A stretch of DNA of 18,514 nt, from positions 1 to 18,514 of the forward strand of contig CAIOGK010000019.1 of the NCBI GenBank assembly GCA_903857815.1, written 5' to 3'. The position numbers and the translations under genes are program-made. This DNA comes from Candidatus Falkowiibacteriota bacterium (GTDB lineage Bacteria > Patescibacteriota > Patescibacteriia > Patescibacteriales > UBA12465). Position 1 is the first letter of the stretch; every line of letters begins with the position of its first letter. The notes below the pieces were generated by a model. It made no database searches. It was not told the origin of the DNA and saw only the letters and a program-made list of their open reading frames with translations. Shown here one piece after another: positions 1 through 8,227 of this stretch.

Positions 1-33
1 CGATCTCGATTTAGCATAACGTAAATACTTAAA

Positions 34-63
34 AAACTACCCCATTTAGCAATGAGGTAGTTT
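34..63 (-). terminator. Rho-independent terminator closing the long minus-strand operon
   Basis: An inverted repeat AAACTACC / GGTAGTTT is extended by CATT / AATG across one mismatch, with a TAGC loop. On the minus strand it is followed by a run of T (bases 33-31, then AAGT). It lies 9 bases after the stop codon of the gene ending at 72, so it is the likely end of the whole transcript. Bases 1-33 hold nothing recognisable. Confidence 0.8.
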
Positions 64-71
64 AAAAATTT

Positions 72-548
72 TTATTGAATCAATGGATCGGGGGTAACTG
101 GAACTTCCGGGTTAGCCTGATTAAGGGGGCAGCCAGGATTATTACATTGTCCTCCGGCTTGTAATGCACAGCCACCGTTTGTTGGTTGAGCGATATTTTG
201 CATTGGACAACCGCCTCCGCCTACTTGGTTATTAAATTGTTGCATTTCAGCTTGTCTTCCGCATCCACCACGACCGTCTTTAGAGAAATTACCACGATTT
301 TCGAACTGACCCTGCATCATAAAATCGCGTTTACCGAATCCTTCCCCTCCTCCTTCAAAACGACTAAATCTTGAGCCCATCGCAACACCAATGGAAATTA
401 AGGCCCAAACAATAAATATTACAATTAGAACTTTAGCAATTTTATGACCCATACTACAATTATGACAATGGCCGCCTAAACAATCACGAAAATTATTATG
501 ACCGTGATGATGGCCCTCTTTTTTGTCTTGATTTTTTACTTCTTCCAT
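72..548 (-). CDS. His-rich, Cys-rich single-pass small membrane protein, function unknown
   Basis: This 158-residue protein belongs to no family I can name with confidence. The N-terminus is rich in metal ligands (HHHGH at 13-17, then Cys23, HCHNC at 27-31 and His35). One clear membrane segment follows (about 37-57). After it comes a long Gly/Asn/Gln-rich tail with five spaced cysteines (96, 114, 127, 135, 140), several in GGC or GCP contexts, ending in a Pro-rich stretch. The positive and His-rich side is probably cytoplasmic and the Cys tail outside, which is an inference from charge. Short His-rich one-helix proteins are frequent in CPR genomes as I recall, but this Cys-containing tail is unusual. 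It is the last gene of the operon, 44 bases after the FAD protein gene, and may also have its own weak promoter. A role in binding Cu, Zn or other metal, or heme, is possible but unproven. Confidence 0.8.
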   Translation of the reverse strand: MEEVKNQDKKEGHHHGHNNFRDCLGGHCHNCSMGHKIAKVLIVIFIVWALISIGVAMGSRFSRFEGGGEGFGKRDFMMQGQFENRGNFSKDGRGGCGRQAEMQQFNNQVGGGGCPMQNIAQPTNGGCALQAGGQCNNPGCPLNQANPEVPVTPDPLIQ

Positions 549-569
549 AGATTTTTTTATAAATTTATT

Positions 570-575
570 ATTATA
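570..575 (-). promoter_or_regulatory. Candidate -10 element before the His/Cys-rich membrane protein
   Basis: A perfect TATAAT on the minus strand lies about 21 bases upstream of the ATG at 548. No convincing -35 box is seen 16-18 bases further up, where the sequence is the A-rich end of the preceding gene. In DNA this AT-rich, one such hexamer is weak evidence. Confidence 0.3.
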
Positions 576-592
576 TCTACTATTACGTAAAC

Positions 593-2206
593 TTATTTTT
601 TTTCTTCATTTATTTTATCAATGATGGCTTCGGCAACCGTTAGACCATCAATTGCTGAAGAAACTATTCCTCCGGCATGCCCCGCGCCTTCTCCGGCAGG
701 ATATATTCCTAAGATATTTGATTCATACTTCTCATTACGTTCTAAGCGAACTGGCGAAGAAGTTCTTGTTTCTACCCCAGTTAATACTGCATTTGGGCTA
801 GTAAAGCCTTTTATTTTATGTTCGAACAGCGGAATGGCTTCTCTTAAGCTTGCTAATACATAATCTGGTAAACAAGAATCGAGTTCGGTCATTTTAACGC
901 TTGGTTTATAAGTTGCCTGAACGCTTTTTATTTCTTTTGATGGTCGTTTATTTAAAAAATCACCCAGTAACTGTGCGGGGGCAGAATAATTACTTCCTCC
1001 AGCTATAAAAGCGGCTTGTTCAAATTTACGTTGAAATTCTATCCCGGCAAGCGGATGTTCGGAATTAAAATCATTCGGAGTAACTGGGACGAGTAAAGCA
1101 CTGTTAGAATTAATTCCGTTTTGAGCATATTCGCTCATGCCGTTAGTTACTACGCCATTTTCTTCAGAAGCGGCCCCCATAACATATCCCCCAGGACACA
1201 TACAAAAACTATAAACTGGTCGATTATTTTCAAGATGTTGAACTAATTTATATTTAGCCGTTCCTAGTTTCGGATGATTATAAGATTCTTTATACTGAGC
1301 TTTATTAATTAGACTAGCGTCATGTTCAATACGTAAACCAATAGCAAATGCTTTGGCACTCATATTTAAACCATATTCATAAAGCATTTGATAAGTATCG
1401 CGAGCAGAATGGCCGGTTGCTAAGATAAGTTCATCAACTACTACTTTTTCTGTTTTATTTAAAATAATTGCTTTTATTTTTTTATTTTTAATTTCTAAAT
1501 CAGTTAAAGTCGTTTCAAATCTAATTGCTCCGCCGAGCTCAATAATTTTATTTCTGATATTTTTAATTACTAAACGCAGTTTATCAGTTCCAATATGAGG
1601 GGTTCCGCTAATTGCGATTTCTTCTGGAGCGCCGGCTTTAATTAATTCGGTAAATACATATTTAGAACGTGGGTCATTAATTAAAGTATATAATTTCCCA
1701 TCCGAAAAAGTCCCTGCTCCACCTTCTCCGAACTGAATATTTGATTTTGGATTAAACTCTCGTTTTTTAAAAAATTTATCAACATCTTTAATGCGAGTAT
1801 CGATGTCCTTACCTTGCTCAATTAATAAGGGCTTTAAACCAGCTTTAGCTAATAATAAACCAGCGAATAGACCGCAAGGGCCACTACCAACAATAACAAT
1901 TTTTTTGCTAGTTTTTTTATTGATAGTTTTTTCTTGATAAACAAAGGGTTCATGAATTCTTGTTCGATAACGAATATCCCATTTTTTAACTAATTCAATA
2001 TTTTTAACTTTAACATCAAGTGAATAAACAAAAAGAATATTCTTCTGACGAGAATCAATAGTTTTTTTAATAATTTGATAGTTGATAATTTCTGATTCTG
2101 GTAAATTTAAAATTTGATAAATTTTAGATTTTAAAATTATTTCATCATCATTAATTCCTAAAGTAACTTCTTCAAGGCGAATTACCTTATTTATTTCGGA
2201 GTTCAT
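593..2206 (-). CDS. FAD-dependent dehydrogenase of the COG2509 family
   Basis: An oxidoreductase-type flavoprotein of about 537 residues. The N-terminal domain ends in the family-typical stretch IDSRQKNILFVYSLDV. A Rossmann FAD-binding segment follows, with VIVGSGPCGLFAG and an acidic residue at the end of strand 2 (LLIEQG). Then come the FGEGGAGTFSDGKL motif, an ATG motif (ILATGHSARD), and the C-terminal FAD-contacting PAGEGAGHAGGI followed by SSAIDGL. These features mark the poorly characterised COG2509 group; its substrate is unknown. I start it at the ATG at 2206, because the longer form from 2236 would only add MSRRRR..., the shadow of an alanine-run codon repeat in the preceding gene, and the family homology begins near MNSEINK. 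With this start it overlaps the methyltransferase gene by 20 bases, which implies translational coupling. Confidence 0.9.
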   Translation of the reverse strand: MNSEINKVIRLEEVTLGINDDEIILKSKIYQILNLPESEIINYQIIKKTIDSRQKNILFVYSLDVKVKNIELVKKWDIRYRTRIHEPFVYQEKTINKKTSKKIVIVGSGPCGLFAGLLLAKAGLKPLLIEQGKDIDTRIKDVDKFFKKREFNPKSNIQFGEGGAGTFSDGKLYTLINDPRSKYVFTELIKAGAPEEIAISGTPHIGTDKLRLVIKNIRNKIIELGGAIRFETTLTDLEIKNKKIKAIILNKTEKVVVDELILATGHSARDTYQMLYEYGLNMSAKAFAIGLRIEHDASLINKAQYKESYNHPKLGTAKYKLVQHLENNRPVYSFCMCPGGYVMGAASEENGVVTNGMSEYAQNGINSNSALLVPVTPNDFNSEHPLAGIEFQRKFEQAAFIAGGSNYSAPAQLLGDFLNKRPSKEIKSVQATYKPSVKMTELDSCLPDYVLASLREAIPLFEHKIKGFTSPNAVLTGVETRTSSPVRLERNEKYESNILGIYPAGEGAGHAGGIVSSAIDGLTVAEAIIDKINEEKK

Positions 2207-2963
2207 AAAATAAAATAGCCGCCGCCGCCGCGACATTTAAAGATTCAATTTTTTCAGAAATTTCTATTTTTAAACTTTTTTTAGCTATTTCTAAAATTTC
2301 AGGATTAATACCATGACTTTCACTTCCTAAGACTAAGCAGAAGGCCTTTAAGGGCTTAAATTCGGCTAAATTAACTCCATCGTGCGCACTAGCGGCATAA
2401 ACCGGTAGTTTGTTATCCTGGAGCCATTTACCGGCCCTATCTTCAATAATATTTAATTTAAAAATCGCGTCCTTGGCAGCACTAATAACTTTAGAATTAT
2501 AAACATCAACACAATGTTTATCCAAAACTAGATTTACAAAATTAAAAGCTAGCGCACTGCGCATAATAGTTCCGAGATTACCGGGGTCGCTAATACCGTT
2601 GAGATAAACAACCGATGTTTTATTTAATTCCTTAGGTTTAATACTGTAGATAGCAGTAATCCCAGACGGCGTATCTAAATTAGAATAATGCTTATTTAAT
2701 TTATCATCGATTAAATAAAAATTTTTACTTTTAGAATTGCTTTGTAAATATTGCAATTCACTTTGATGTTTGTTGGCAAAATCTTCAGTAATAAATAAAG
2801 CCTCAAAATCATAACCGGCTTTTAAGGCATCAAAAATAATCGCCAGATTTTCAACTATAAACTTTTTAGATTCCTGACGAGATTTTTTAGAGTTTAACTT
2901 TTCTAATAATTTAATTTGATTATTTTGCAAGCTAGTTATTACCTGGTAATCGGAAATAGTCAT
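2187..2963 (-). CDS. TrmH/SpoU-family 2'-O-methyltransferase (rRNA or tRNA)
   Basis: This 258-residue protein would transfer a methyl group from S-adenosylmethionine to a ribose 2'-OH in RNA. The N-terminal substrate-binding domain (about 5-95) shows the usual basic KKSRQESKKFIVEN stretch. The SPOUT knot motifs follow: motif 1 NGISDPGNLGTIMRSA with its catalytic-type Arg (about 122-137), motif 2 LVLGSESHGINPEI, and motif 3 IESLNVAAAAAILFYEL near the C-terminus. The alanine run in motif 3 is encoded by a short GCC-type repeat at 2218-2232. The target nucleotide cannot be told from sequence; RlmB-like 23S rRNA modification is one option. It lies 21 bases after the helicase gene, a pairing that fits ribosome assembly, and overlaps the next gene. 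Confidence 0.9.
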   Translation of the reverse strand: MTISDYQVITSLQNNQIKLLEKLNSKKSRQESKKFIVENLAIIFDALKAGYDFEALFITEDFANKHQSELQYLQSNSKSKNFYLIDDKLNKHYSNLDTPSGITAIYSIKPKELNKTSVVYLNGISDPGNLGTIMRSALAFNFVNLVLDKHCVDVYNSKVISAAKDAIFKLNIIEDRAGKWLQDNKLPVYAASAHDGVNLAEFKPLKAFCLVLGSESHGINPEILEIAKKSLKIEISEKIESLNVAAAAAILFYELRNK

Positions 2964-2984
2964 ATTTTTATTTCTAGCTTTTAT

Positions 2985-4616
2985 TTAAGCTAATTTAGCA
3001 TCAATTAACTGGCCCCTAAAACGCGCTCCTTTCAAACATCTAACTACCACTTTTTCTTTAGCTTTATCAATTCCAAAGGTAGTATATTTTCCTGATAATT
3101 TAATTTTACCAATATCCGCTCCTTTTAATTCACGCTGGCTGTTAACTAGACTGAATATATCTTTAACTTCTAGACGGTCATCTCGGCCAACATTTATCAT
3201 TACATTAATAAAATTTTCTTCTGGCTGACGTTCGCGACGTACTCTTCCCTCACCTCGGCCGCCTCTTTCACCGCCAAATCTATCATCAGGAGCAATTACT
3301 TGTAAATCCCTAGAATCTTTATATAGTTCAATAAAATGATTGAATTCTGCGGAAACAAAACGAGCAAGCAATTCTTGTCTCGATAAGCCTTTAAGACTTT
3401 CTTCAATCGCTGGTAAAAAAGAAGCAATTTCTTTTTCGTCAACTTTAATATTTTTCATCTTGTCTACCAAGCTGATTAACTGTTTTTCGCAAATTTCTTT
3501 ACCGGTTGGAACTTGCTTTAATTCAAAAGTTTTTCCAGTTTTTTGTTCTAGTTCTCGAATTTTATAAGCTTCGCGTGAAGATAATAAGGAAATTGAGGTT
3601 CCACTTTTTTGAGCGCGCCCTGTACGGCCGCTACGATGTACATATAATTCATTAGCTTCCGGTAGATTATAATTAATAACGTGGGTTAAATCATTAACAT
3701 CAATTCCACGAGCCGCAACATCAGTCGCAACTAATAATTGAATTCGGCGTTGACGAAAACGTTCCATAATTAAAGTTCGAGAATGCTGAGGAATATCGCC
3801 GTGTAAAGTTTCGGTTGAATAACGATCCTCTTTTAGTTTGTCAGCAATTTCTTGAGTCTCATGTTTAGTGCGACAAAATAAAATACCGTAAATATCAGGT
3901 TCGGAATCAACAATCCGACGCAAGGTTTCATATTTATGTCCTGGTCTAACAAAGTAATATTGATGACTTACTTTATCAGCGCCAATATTTTTCTTTCCGA
4001 CACTAATTTCCTTCGGTTCATGCATGAACTTTTTAGCAATATTATAAATAGTGGCTGACATAGTAGCCGAGAAAAGCATTGTTTGTTTTGTTTCTGGTGT
4101 ATCTTCTAAGATAGCATCTAAATCATCTTTAAAGCCTAAATCCAACATTTCATCAGCCTCATCAAGGACAACGAAGCGAATCGTGTGCATTTTTAGAACT
4201 CGTTTTCTAATTAAATCATAAACGCGACCAGGGGTTCCGACTACAATATTAGCACCGGCACGAATGTCTCTAATTTGAATTTCAGCGCTAGCCCCACCGT
4301 AAACAGTCGCAATCGCTACTCCAGGAGAATATTTAGCAAAACTATTTATCTCTTTACTAATTTGTAAACACAATTCCCTAGTCGGACATAAGATAATTGC
4401 TTGGACTTCTTTATTTTTTTTAAGTTTATTTAAAATAGGTAAACCAAAAGCGGCCGTTTTACCGGTACCGGTTTGTGCTAAACCAATTAAATCTTGATCA
4501 TTTTCAAGAACAAACGGAATTGCTTCTTCTTGAATTGGCGTTGCCTCAATATAACCTAGTTCTTTGAGACTTTTTTGAATGTGGGAATTTAAGCCCAGTT
4601 CTTGAAATGTTTTCAT
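2985..4616 (-). CDS. DEAD-box ATP-dependent RNA helicase, DeaD/CsdA-like with DbpA-type RNA-binding domain
   Basis: A 543-residue cytoplasmic helicase that unwinds RNA in ribosome assembly, mRNA decay or cold adaptation. The core motifs are complete: Q motif (ATPIQ near 25-29), motif I AQTGTGKT (47-54), Ia PTRELCLQ (78-85), II DEAD (152-155), III SAT (183-185), IV ILFCRTK, V ATDVAARGID (297-306) and VI HRSGRTGR (327-334). A helical dimerisation-like segment (about 365-435) leads to an Arg/Gly-rich linker (447-464, GGERGGRGEGR). A C-terminal fold ending in KVVVRCLKGARFRGQ (about 469-543) matches the DbpA RNA-binding domain. This is the DeaD/CsdA architecture with a shortened tail. The gene sits 7 bases after the MgtC-like gene, so it is almost certainly cotranscribed. 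No Shine-Dalgarno is visible. Confidence 0.95.
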   Translation of the reverse strand: MKTFQELGLNSHIQKSLKELGYIEATPIQEEAIPFVLENDQDLIGLAQTGTGKTAAFGLPILNKLKKNKEVQAIILCPTRELCLQISKEINSFAKYSPGVAIATVYGGASAEIQIRDIRAGANIVVGTPGRVYDLIRKRVLKMHTIRFVVLDEADEMLDLGFKDDLDAILEDTPETKQTMLFSATMSATIYNIAKKFMHEPKEISVGKKNIGADKVSHQYYFVRPGHKYETLRRIVDSEPDIYGILFCRTKHETQEIADKLKEDRYSTETLHGDIPQHSRTLIMERFRQRRIQLLVATDVAARGIDVNDLTHVINYNLPEANELYVHRSGRTGRAQKSGTSISLLSSREAYKIRELEQKTGKTFELKQVPTGKEICEKQLISLVDKMKNIKVDEKEIASFLPAIEESLKGLSRQELLARFVSAEFNHFIELYKDSRDLQVIAPDDRFGGERGGRGEGRVRRERQPEENFINVMINVGRDDRLEVKDIFSLVNSQRELKGADIGKIKLSGKYTTFGIDKAKEKVVVRCLKGARFRGQLIDAKLA

Positions 4617-4623
4617 AATTTAT

Positions 4624-5940
4624 TTAAATAAATATCAACCAGATTGCACTCATTGCGGCGATGAGTAAGGCTGAAACTAAAAATTTTAAAGCAAAGTTTT
4701 TATTTCCCTGCAAATAAGAATATATCGTTTTACTAAGTAGGTTGGTTGCGTTAACTAATAAAAATGTTATAAAAGCAAATCTAAAAGTAATGGTATTACC
4801 AGCCATATCTGCTAAGTTAACTAGAATTGCATCAATTCCGGCAAAGGAGGCAATAATAGAGCTGATAACAAAGCCGGATTGGCCAAATAAAATTAAACAA
4901 ACTTTGGTAACAATTTTTATAACAATTAATAAACAGGCAAATTTTAAAGCGGGCATTAAAGAAAATATTTGTCCAGGTTTTGTTTCTTTTTCTTTTTCTT
5001 TTTTGTCTGGTTCTTTTTTCTTTAAGAAGATTACGGAAATTAAACCAGCCGTAAGTATCATAAGGACAATACTCGGACTAATAAAAACTAACCATTTTGG
5101 ATTAAGCGGACCGACTAAAAGAAAGATTTGGAAGAAGCTAGCTAGGTTAGCTAAAACGGCGGCACCTACTAAATGATTAACGAAATTAGTTTTTTTACTT
5201 TTTTGAGCTAAAGACTGAGTAGTTGAAGTTGAAGATACAAAGCCAGCCATAAAACTGGTTAAAGCAAAGCCATTTTTATTTCCGACTACTCTTCCTAAAA
5301 CATAACCAAAAACATCAATTCCGGTAATTAAAACAACCACCATCCATATTTTTCTAGGATTAATTAAATCTAAAGTATTAAATCTTCCTAAATCGACATT
5401 AAAACTTTGTAAAAGCTCCGGTAGAAAAGGTAAATCCTTTAATTTGTAAGATATATCAGGTAAAAAAGGATAAACAACCAAAGCAATAATTGCATAGCTA
5501 ATAAAAGACTGTAATTCTGACCGAGAAATTCCGTTTACAAATTGATTAGTTTTTGATTTTAAAGATAGAATCAACATTAAAATAACAAAAATAACAATTA
5601 TAATTTGTAAAGGGATAATATCAAGAACTAATAACAAGCCGATTAAAAAAGTTATTACGACTGACATCTCGCTCGTTAAGCCAAAATCCTTAGTGTGTGA
5701 CGTACTAATTACATAATAAGAAATTAACAAAATCAAAAAGCCGGCCGCGGTTAACAGTCCTAAAGAAGAAAAATTATTGGTAAAAAATATTCCTACTAAA
5801 GCACCAATAAGTGCAATTAAAGAAAAAGTGCGAATACCGCCAATTTCCGATGGCCCTTGATTGCTCCCCGCTCTTTCTAGGCCAATTGTCGCTCCAAAAA
5901 CAATTGCTAGTATTAATTTTGCTAATAATCCAGTGAACAT
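4624..5940 (-). CDS. MgtC/SapB-family membrane protein with C-terminal DUF4010
   Basis: A 438-residue polytopic inner-membrane protein. The N-terminal third has the MgtC/SapB signature (GLER at 20-23, then GGIRTFSLIALIGALVG at 34-50). The rest is DUF4010-like, with NPRKIWMVVVLITGIDVFGY (195-214) and the small-residue motif SSTSTT (236-241). A short Lys/Glu-rich loop (about 307-323) splits the later helices and is probably cytoplasmic. MgtC proteins are linked to magnesium limitation and virulence in enterobacteria, but the biochemical role of MgtC-DUF4010 fusions is not established. The N-terminal MgtC domain lacks the larger soluble tail of Salmonella MgtC. It begins 4 bases after the acyltransferase stop and ends 7 bases before the helicase. 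Confidence 0.85.
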   Translation of the reverse strand: MFTGLLAKLILAIVFGATIGLERAGSNQGPSEIGGIRTFSLIALIGALVGIFFTNNFSSLGLLTAAGFLILLISYYVISTSHTKDFGLTSEMSVVITFLIGLLLVLDIIPLQIIIVIFVILMLILSLKSKTNQFVNGISRSELQSFISYAIIALVVYPFLPDISYKLKDLPFLPELLQSFNVDLGRFNTLDLINPRKIWMVVVLITGIDVFGYVLGRVVGNKNGFALTSFMAGFVSSTSTTQSLAQKSKKTNFVNHLVGAAVLANLASFFQIFLLVGPLNPKWLVFISPSIVLMILTAGLISVIFLKKKEPDKKEKEKETKPGQIFSLMPALKFACLLIVIKIVTKVCLILFGQSGFVISSIIASFAGIDAILVNLADMAGNTITFRFAFITFLLVNATNLLSKTIYSYLQGNKNFALKFLVSALLIAAMSAIWLIFI

Positions 5941-5944
5941 AATT

Positions 5945-7057
5945 TTAATTTAAAATTTTTATTTTACTAATTAACCAACGCATTGACCAACTAATACCTA
6001 GAAAAAACACTAAGTATAATATTGTTGCCATCCAAGCTGGCAACCAAAAATAGAAAATATCAAAACGTGATAAAATCGGCCAATGTAGTAAATAAACTTC
6101 GTAAGAAAAGAATCCAAACCAATAAAGTAGGCGACTTTCAATTTTTTTAATTAAAAATAGCAATATTAACGCTCCGCCTGTTACTAAACTAACAGTTTCT
6201 TCTATCCAGCGCTTATCACCAACGTGTGAGAAATAGGCAGTATAGCCGACTAACCATGACAGAAAAGCTATAAAAACGCAATAGATGGCGATATTTATAA
6301 ATTTCAAGCGAGTAATTTTTGGCCAGATATTATTTACTTGAATTTCTAGCCAACTTCCTTTGTAATTAAACACTAAACTACCAATAAGTACCCCTAACGG
6401 AAAAGCGAGAATGTGAAGTTTATATAAATGAATAACTCGCCAAATAGAGTCTGGATTTTCTCTGATTATTAAATAACCTATTAAGTATAAAATAATAGCT
6501 GATATCCAAGGTTGTTTACGCCAAAAAACTAAAGGAAATAAGAAATAATAGAAAACAATAATTGTGAAATACCAAAGGGGCGAATTAAGATCCATGGTTA
6601 TATCGGCTCGAGAGAAAAAACCAATTAATGCTTGTCCGATATAACTAAGACTATACGTTCGCGATAAAATAAAAAAATCTAACCCTAAGAACAATATAAT
6701 TGTTAGCCAAAAAGGTGGGTATAATTTTAAAAGTCGACGTTTATAAAATTGAAAAACGGGTAAAGGCTTTTTTAGGGCGCTCATAACTAAACCGTATCCA
6801 GATAAAAATAAAAATAGATTAACCCCTACTCCCGCTGCTATATTCAGGGGAAATAAAAATTTATTCTCATTAAATAGGCTATAGCTGATATGAGAAAAAA
6901 CAATAGCGAGAATTGCAAAACCTTTTAACTCTTGAGTTAGATTAACAGAAAGCCCTTCAAAACTCTTACGTTTACGTAAAGTTATAATTAAAACTAGAAC
7001 AAGCAACACTAAAAAAATTTGGGTTGCTTGAACCGGGTTATTTATCGAGGTTATCAT
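5945..7057 (-). CDS. Acyltransferase family 3 (OafA/YrhL-like), probable envelope O-acyltransferase
   Basis: A 370-residue integral membrane protein with about ten hydrophobic segments. Acyltransferase-3 signatures are present: the conserved His in VFSHISYSLF (His56), NLFLFLSGYGL (80-90), the basic cluster KRRLLKLYPPFW (106-117), and a late LLHWP motif near 325. Family members move acetyl or other acyl groups across the membrane onto lipopolysaccharide, peptidoglycan, teichoic acid or exopolysaccharide. Many carry a fused C-terminal SGNH domain; this one stops after the membrane domain. Instead, an SGNH hydrolase is encoded immediately upstream, with a 20-base overlap (7038-7057). The two products therefore probably act as one acylation system. 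The acceptor glycan is unknown. Confidence 0.9.
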   Translation of the reverse strand: MITSINNPVQATQIFLVLLVLVLIITLRKRKSFEGLSVNLTQELKGFAILAIVFSHISYSLFNENKFLFPLNIAAGVGVNLFLFLSGYGLVMSALKKPLPVFQFYKRRLLKLYPPFWLTIILFLGLDFFILSRTYSLSYIGQALIGFFSRADITMDLNSPLWYFTIIVFYYFLFPLVFWRKQPWISAIILYLIGYLIIRENPDSIWRVIHLYKLHILAFPLGVLIGSLVFNYKGSWLEIQVNNIWPKITRLKFINIAIYCVFIAFLSWLVGYTAYFSHVGDKRWIEETVSLVTGGALILLFLIKKIESRLLYWFGFFSYEVYLLHWPILSRFDIFYFWLPAWMATILYLVFFLGISWSMRWLISKIKILN

Positions 7058-7790
7058 AAATAATTTTGGACCAATACTTATAGCCTAGACCGGAAGGATG
7101 AAAATCATCCACTGCATAATAACTACTATCATGGGCAGCGTATATTCTAGTCGGGGTCGTTAAATCGATGTAATTTATATTATTTTGAACACTAAGTTCC
7201 TCAATGATTTTATTAAAAGTAAGGGTTTTTTGATTATAATAAAAATTAAATGGCGGGAGAAATAAAGAATCGGTTCCAATAAATGGAATACTAACTACAT
7301 TAATTTTAGCGGAAGTTTTAGTTTTTAATTCTTTAATAATGAATTCGTAATTACTACGAAACAGCTTACTACTAACATTACCATGAACATCGTTAGTTCC
7401 TATTAAAATAGTAACTATAGTCGGTTTTTGAATAATTGCATTTTCCAATAAGAAATTAATGATATCACCGGTTCTTGCCCCCGGATAAGCAGCGTCAAAA
7501 TGAATAACCCGAGCATTTGTTCCGGCTATTTTTTGAGCTATAAGATATGGATATGAATCTTTATAATTATCCACCCCAACCCCAGCTGTTAAACTATCGC
7601 CGAAGGAAATATAAACTATATCGGAAGAGGATGTCGCTATTTGTTCGTTAAAAATGCGACGATATTTAATGTCACTTGCTTGTAAATTAAAAGCACCGAT
7701 TCGATAATAAATCAGCCAATTAACCGCTAATAAATAGATAATAATAACAAAAATGACCCCCAAACTAATATGTATAACGTTTTTAAGCAT
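7038..7790 (-). CDS. Membrane-anchored SGNH/GDSL hydrolase or O-acyltransferase partner
   Basis: A 250-residue protein with one N-terminal membrane helix (about 7-28) and an extracytoplasmic SGNH domain. All four blocks are intact: GDSLTAG with nucleophile Ser66, the oxyanion Gly in AYPGARTGD (Gly104), GTND with Asn133, and DDFHPSG with Asp228 and His231. SGNH enzymes cleave or transfer acyl esters. Overlap with the acyltransferase-3 gene suggests it takes the acyl group delivered through the membrane and puts it on (or takes it off) a surface glycan, as in split AT3/SGNH or PatA/PatB-type systems. Ordinary lysophospholipase or esterase activity is the alternative. The gene starts 38 bases after the YvlD-like gene stop, and no Shine-Dalgarno is visible. 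Confidence 0.9.
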   Translation of the reverse strand: MLKNVIHISLGVIFVIIIYLLAVNWLIYYRIGAFNLQASDIKYRRIFNEQIATSSSDIVYISFGDSLTAGVGVDNYKDSYPYLIAQKIAGTNARVIHFDAAYPGARTGDIINFLLENAIIQKPTIVTILIGTNDVHGNVSSKLFRSNYEFIIKELKTKTSAKINVVSIPFIGTDSLFLPPFNFYYNQKTLTFNKIIEELSVQNNINYIDLTTPTRIYAAHDSSYYAVDDFHPSGLGYKYWSKIIYDNLDK

Positions 7791-7828
7791 ACCGCGAGCT
7801 ATTTTACATTGCTAAAATTAATTGATAA

Positions 7829-8173
7829 CTAACTTCCCTTTTTTAACATCATTTCAAATAGTGTTTGGATGATTGTTAATACTAAACTAAATAATAAAGC
7901 GTTAAAAAATCCACCGACTTCGAAGCCCTTTACAATACTGGAGGCAAGCATAACAATTAAGGCATTTATTACTAAAGTGAAAAGACCTAAAGTTATAATA
8001 TTAATCGGTAAAGTTAAAATAACTAACAATGGTTTAATTGTAGCATTTAAAAGGCCGAATACTAAAGCTAAAATTAAAGCGCTCCAAGCTCCGGAAACTT
8101 TAACTCCAGGAATAAGATACCCGGCAATTAATATGGAGACTGCGGAAATCAACCATTTTAATAATAAAATCAT
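7829..8173 (-). CDS. YvlD-like small integral membrane protein (phage holin 4 superfamily fold)
   Basis: A 114-residue, almost wholly hydrophobic protein with four membrane segments (about 3-22, 30-50, 55-80, 85-108). Family features are the GYLIPGVKVSG start, the conserved GLLNATIKPLL, and LTLPINIITLGLFTLVINAL. Databases often label this family 'phage holin', but it is widespread chromosomally (Bacillus YvlD) and no phage genes surround it here, so lysis function should not be assumed. It is the first gene after an extended -10 promoter and may be the first gene of the operon that continues with the SGNH hydrolase. It ends in TAG, one of two non-TAA stops in the window. Confidence 0.85.
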   Translation of the reverse strand: MILLLKWLISAVSILIAGYLIPGVKVSGAWSALILALVFGLLNATIKPLLVILTLPINIITLGLFTLVINALIVMLASSIVKGFEVGGFFNALLFSLVLTIIQTLFEMMLKKGS

Positions 8174-8210
8174 AAAGTTGTTTAAATTACTTCAATAAAG
8201 GCTTAATTAT

Positions 8211-8219
8211 ATTATATCA
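8211..8219 (-). promoter_or_regulatory. Extended -10 promoter for the YvlD-like gene and probable long operon
   Basis: On the minus strand TGATATAAT gives a perfect extended -10 (TGn plus TATAAT). A TGACA-like -35 sits further upstream at slightly long spacing, inside the 3' end of the sortase gene. The predicted start falls near 8204, giving a leader of about 30 bases before the ATG at 8173. Confidence 0.6.
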
Positions 8220-8227
8220 CAAATTAA

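Noticed and set aside
2207..2236. A ten-residue N-terminal extension (MSRRRR...) of the FAD protein
   Set aside because: The arginine run is the frame shadow of the GCC repeat coding five alanines in motif 3 of the methyltransferase; family homology begins at the later ATG (2206).
4742..5176. A 144-residue plus-strand ORF rich in Lys, Ile and Asn
   Set aside because: It lies fully antisense to the MgtC/DUF4010 gene and has the composition of a complementary reading of membrane-protein codons; no motif or ribosome binding site.
7829..8173. Prophage remnant suggested by the 'holin' family name
   Set aside because: The protein is of the chromosomal YvlD type, and no endolysin, capsid, tail, integrase or attachment repeat lies nearby.
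7869..8198. A 109-residue plus-strand ORF over the YvlD-like gene
   Set aside because: Antisense shadow of the hydrophobic membrane protein; the opposite frame has clear family motifs and a promoter.
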